DNA of 15,906 nt, taken from assembly GCA_017430945.1 (NCBI GenBank), contig JAFRMB010000096.1:1-15906 (forward strand). Direction: 5' to 3'. This DNA comes from Clostridia bacterium (GTDB lineage: Bacteria > Bacillota_A > Clostridia > Christensenellales > Aristaeellaceae). The translations under genes were made by a program, and so were the position numbers. This document shows, piece after piece, positions 14,829-15,906 of this stretch. The first letter of the stretch is position 1. Every line of letters starts with the position of its first letter. The notes beneath the pieces are model-generated. The model had not been told where the DNA came from, ran no database searches, and worked only from the letters and a program-made list of their open reading frames with translations.

Positions 14829-15906
14829 ATCACACGCACTGTGCTTGCGAGGCATGCCGGCTTTTGCTTCGGCGTGCGGCGCGCGGTGGAGACTGCGGAG
14901 CGATATGCGCCGGCGGTGACGCTGGGGCCCATCATCCACAATCCGCAGGTCGTATCGTCGCTTGGCGAACGCGGCGTCGTCAGCGTGGACGCGCTGTCTG
15001 ACGTGCCGGGCGGCGCCCGGGTCGTGATCCGGTCGCACGGGATCAGCCGGGCGGCATACGAAGCCCTTCGCGCGAACGGCTGTGAGATCATCGATGCCAC
15101 CTGCCCATTTGTGGCGCGCATCCACGACATGGCCAGGAGCGCTTCCGCGCAGGGGCTGCCGCTCATCGTCATCGGCGAAGCGCAGCATCCGGAGGTCCGC
15201 GGCATACTGGGGTGGTCAGATGCGCCCGCATATGCCGTGCTGGCGCCGTCGGATGTCGAAGCGCTGCCGGAGATGGCTTCTGCCGTCGTCGTCAGCCAGA
15301 CCACGATGGTCGAGGCGCAGTTCGACGCCCTGTGCGCGCTTTTGAGAGCGCGCATCCCGGATCTCAGGATCCACGCCACCATCTGTCCCGCCACGCGGGA
15401 CCGCCAGCGCGAAGCCGCGCAGATCGCCGCGCGATCGGACGTCATGCTGGTCATCGGCGGCAAGGGGAGCTCCAACAGCCGCAAGCTGTACGGGCTCGCC
15501 ACCGAGCTTTGCCGCAGGACGTACTTCATCGAGACCGCGGCCGAGCTGGACGGGATCACGTTCTCCCCGTCCGATATCATTGGGATTACAGCCGGTGCTT
15601 CCACGCCGGATTGTATAATTAAGGAGGTTGTTGCAAGAATGAACGACATCGAGAAGAAAGTTACCCCTGAAGAGACCCCGGAACAGGACGTCATGACTAT
15701 GGAAGACGTTGAGAAGACGCTTGTTCAGATTCGACCCGGCCAGGTCGTTACCGGCACAGTCGTCTCCGTCGCGGAAGACGAAGTCTGCGTCAACGTCGGC
15801 TATAAGATGGACGGACTGGTGAAGAAATCCGATCTTTCCTCTACCGATGTCAAGGTCGGCGACGAGATCGAAGTCGAGGTCGTCAAAGTGAATGACGGCG
15901 AAGGCA
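14829..15906 (+). CDS. ispH: Bifunctional HMBPP reductase IspH / 30S ribosomal protein S1 fusion (partial, 3' end outside window)
   Basis: IspH is the iron-sulfur enzyme of the last MEP-pathway step, making IPP and DMAPP. Counting from the AUC codon, cluster cysteines are C13 (AGFCFGV), C92 (DATCPFVARIH) and C186 (ATICPATRD). Substrate-site residues are H37 (IIHNP), H70 (RSHGIS), H120 and E122 (AQHPEV), T158-T159 (SQTTMVEAQF) and S215-N216-S217 (GKGSSNSRKLY). The reductase ends near residue 270 and the frame continues through an acidic linker into an S1 RNA-binding domain from about residue 302 (RPGQVVTGTVVSVAEDEVCVNVGYKMDG). This fusion is known in Clostridia; more S1 repeats are expected beyond the window. 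The start is uncertain: AUC at 14829 fits the ribosome binding site and family N-termini, while ATG 14757, GTG 14790 and GTG 14841 are standard codons without one. Codons become less GC-rich after residue 271. Confidence 0.9.
   Translation, partial: MTRTVLARHAGFCFGVRRAVETAERYAPAVTLGPIIHNPQVVSSLGERGVVSVDALSDVPGGARVVIRSHGISRAAYEALRANGCEIIDATCPFVARIHDMARSASAQGLPLIVIGEAQHPEVRGILGWSDAPAYAVLAPSDVEALPEMASAVVVSQTTMVEAQFDALCALLRARIPDLRIHATICPATRDRQREAAQIAARSDVMLVIGGKGSSNSRKLYGLATELCRRTYFIETAAELDGITFSPSDIIGITAGASTPDCIIKEVVARMNDIEKKVTPEETPEQDVMTMEDVEKTLVQIRPGQVVTGTVVSVAEDEVCVNVGYKMDGLVKKSDLSSTDVKVGDEIEVEVVKVNDGEG
15621..15641 (+). promoter_or_regulatory. Internal Shine-Dalgarno and ATG at the IspH-S1 junction
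   Basis: AAGGAGG (15621-15627) is followed 11 nt later by an in-frame ATG (15639-15641) that corresponds to residue 271 of the fusion. Initiation here would give an S1 protein without the reductase. A TATAAT (15614-15619) lies directly upstream, but no -35 box is visible, and transcription from it would start inside the Shine-Dalgarno sequence. Confidence 0.45.

Noticed and set aside
15614..15619. TATAAT inside the end of the reductase part as an internal promoter for S1.
   Set aside because: No acceptable -35 box lies 16-18 nt upstream, and the predicted transcript would begin within the Shine-Dalgarno sequence it would need.

Overview
The window looks like chromosomal DNA from a GC-rich member of the Clostridia, possibly a Christensenellales-like gut lineage. 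The evidence is an IspH reductase fused in frame to ribosomal protein S1 domains (a clostridial hallmark), a SpoIID/LytB-type cell-wall enzyme, strong AGGAGG ribosome binding sites, sigma-A-type promoters and GC-rich coding DNA. The lineage assignment is inference. I see no mobile elements, tRNA or rRNA genes, or CRISPR arrays.

Layout. (1) 1-1168, minus strand: a cupin-containing XRE regulator followed by the start of potA (polyamine ABC transporter ATPase, cut by the window edge), with its own promoter and repeated operator-like sites. (2) 1256-11799, minus strand: a long block of co-directional genes that probably starts at the promoter at 11771-11799 and ends near the hairpin at 1256-1290. 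In transcription order it holds a membrane-anchored FHA protein, an FtsW/RodA-type glycosyltransferase, a short class B penicillin-binding protein, a two-gene ABC exporter, uvrC, a PlsC-like acyltransferase, a secreted caspase-fold protein with Ig-like domains, and an HD-domain protein. (3) 11859-14652, plus strand: a divergently transcribed TauE/SafE-family permease with an inverted repeat over its promoter, then a secreted SpoIID/LytB protein with an SH3b domain. (4) 14653-15906, plus strand: an AT-rich intergenic region and the IspH-S1 fusion, which runs off the end of the window.

How the genes fit together. The FHA, FtsW/RodA and PBP genes form a peptidoglycan-synthesis module comparable to fhaB-rodA-pbpA of actinobacteria. 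No Ser/Thr kinase or phosphatase is present here. SpoIID/LytB and PlsC also act at the envelope. The regulator-potA pair is a polyamine-uptake unit.

The points most worth following up are: the secreted Big2/caspase-like protein; the apparent absence of a standard start codon at the expected ispH start (an AUC sits at ideal spacing from a strong Shine-Dalgarno sequence); a Shine-Dalgarno sequence plus ATG inside the IspH-S1 fusion that could produce free S1; operator-like repeats at two promoters; and GC-rich hairpins without U-tracts in several gaps between genes.
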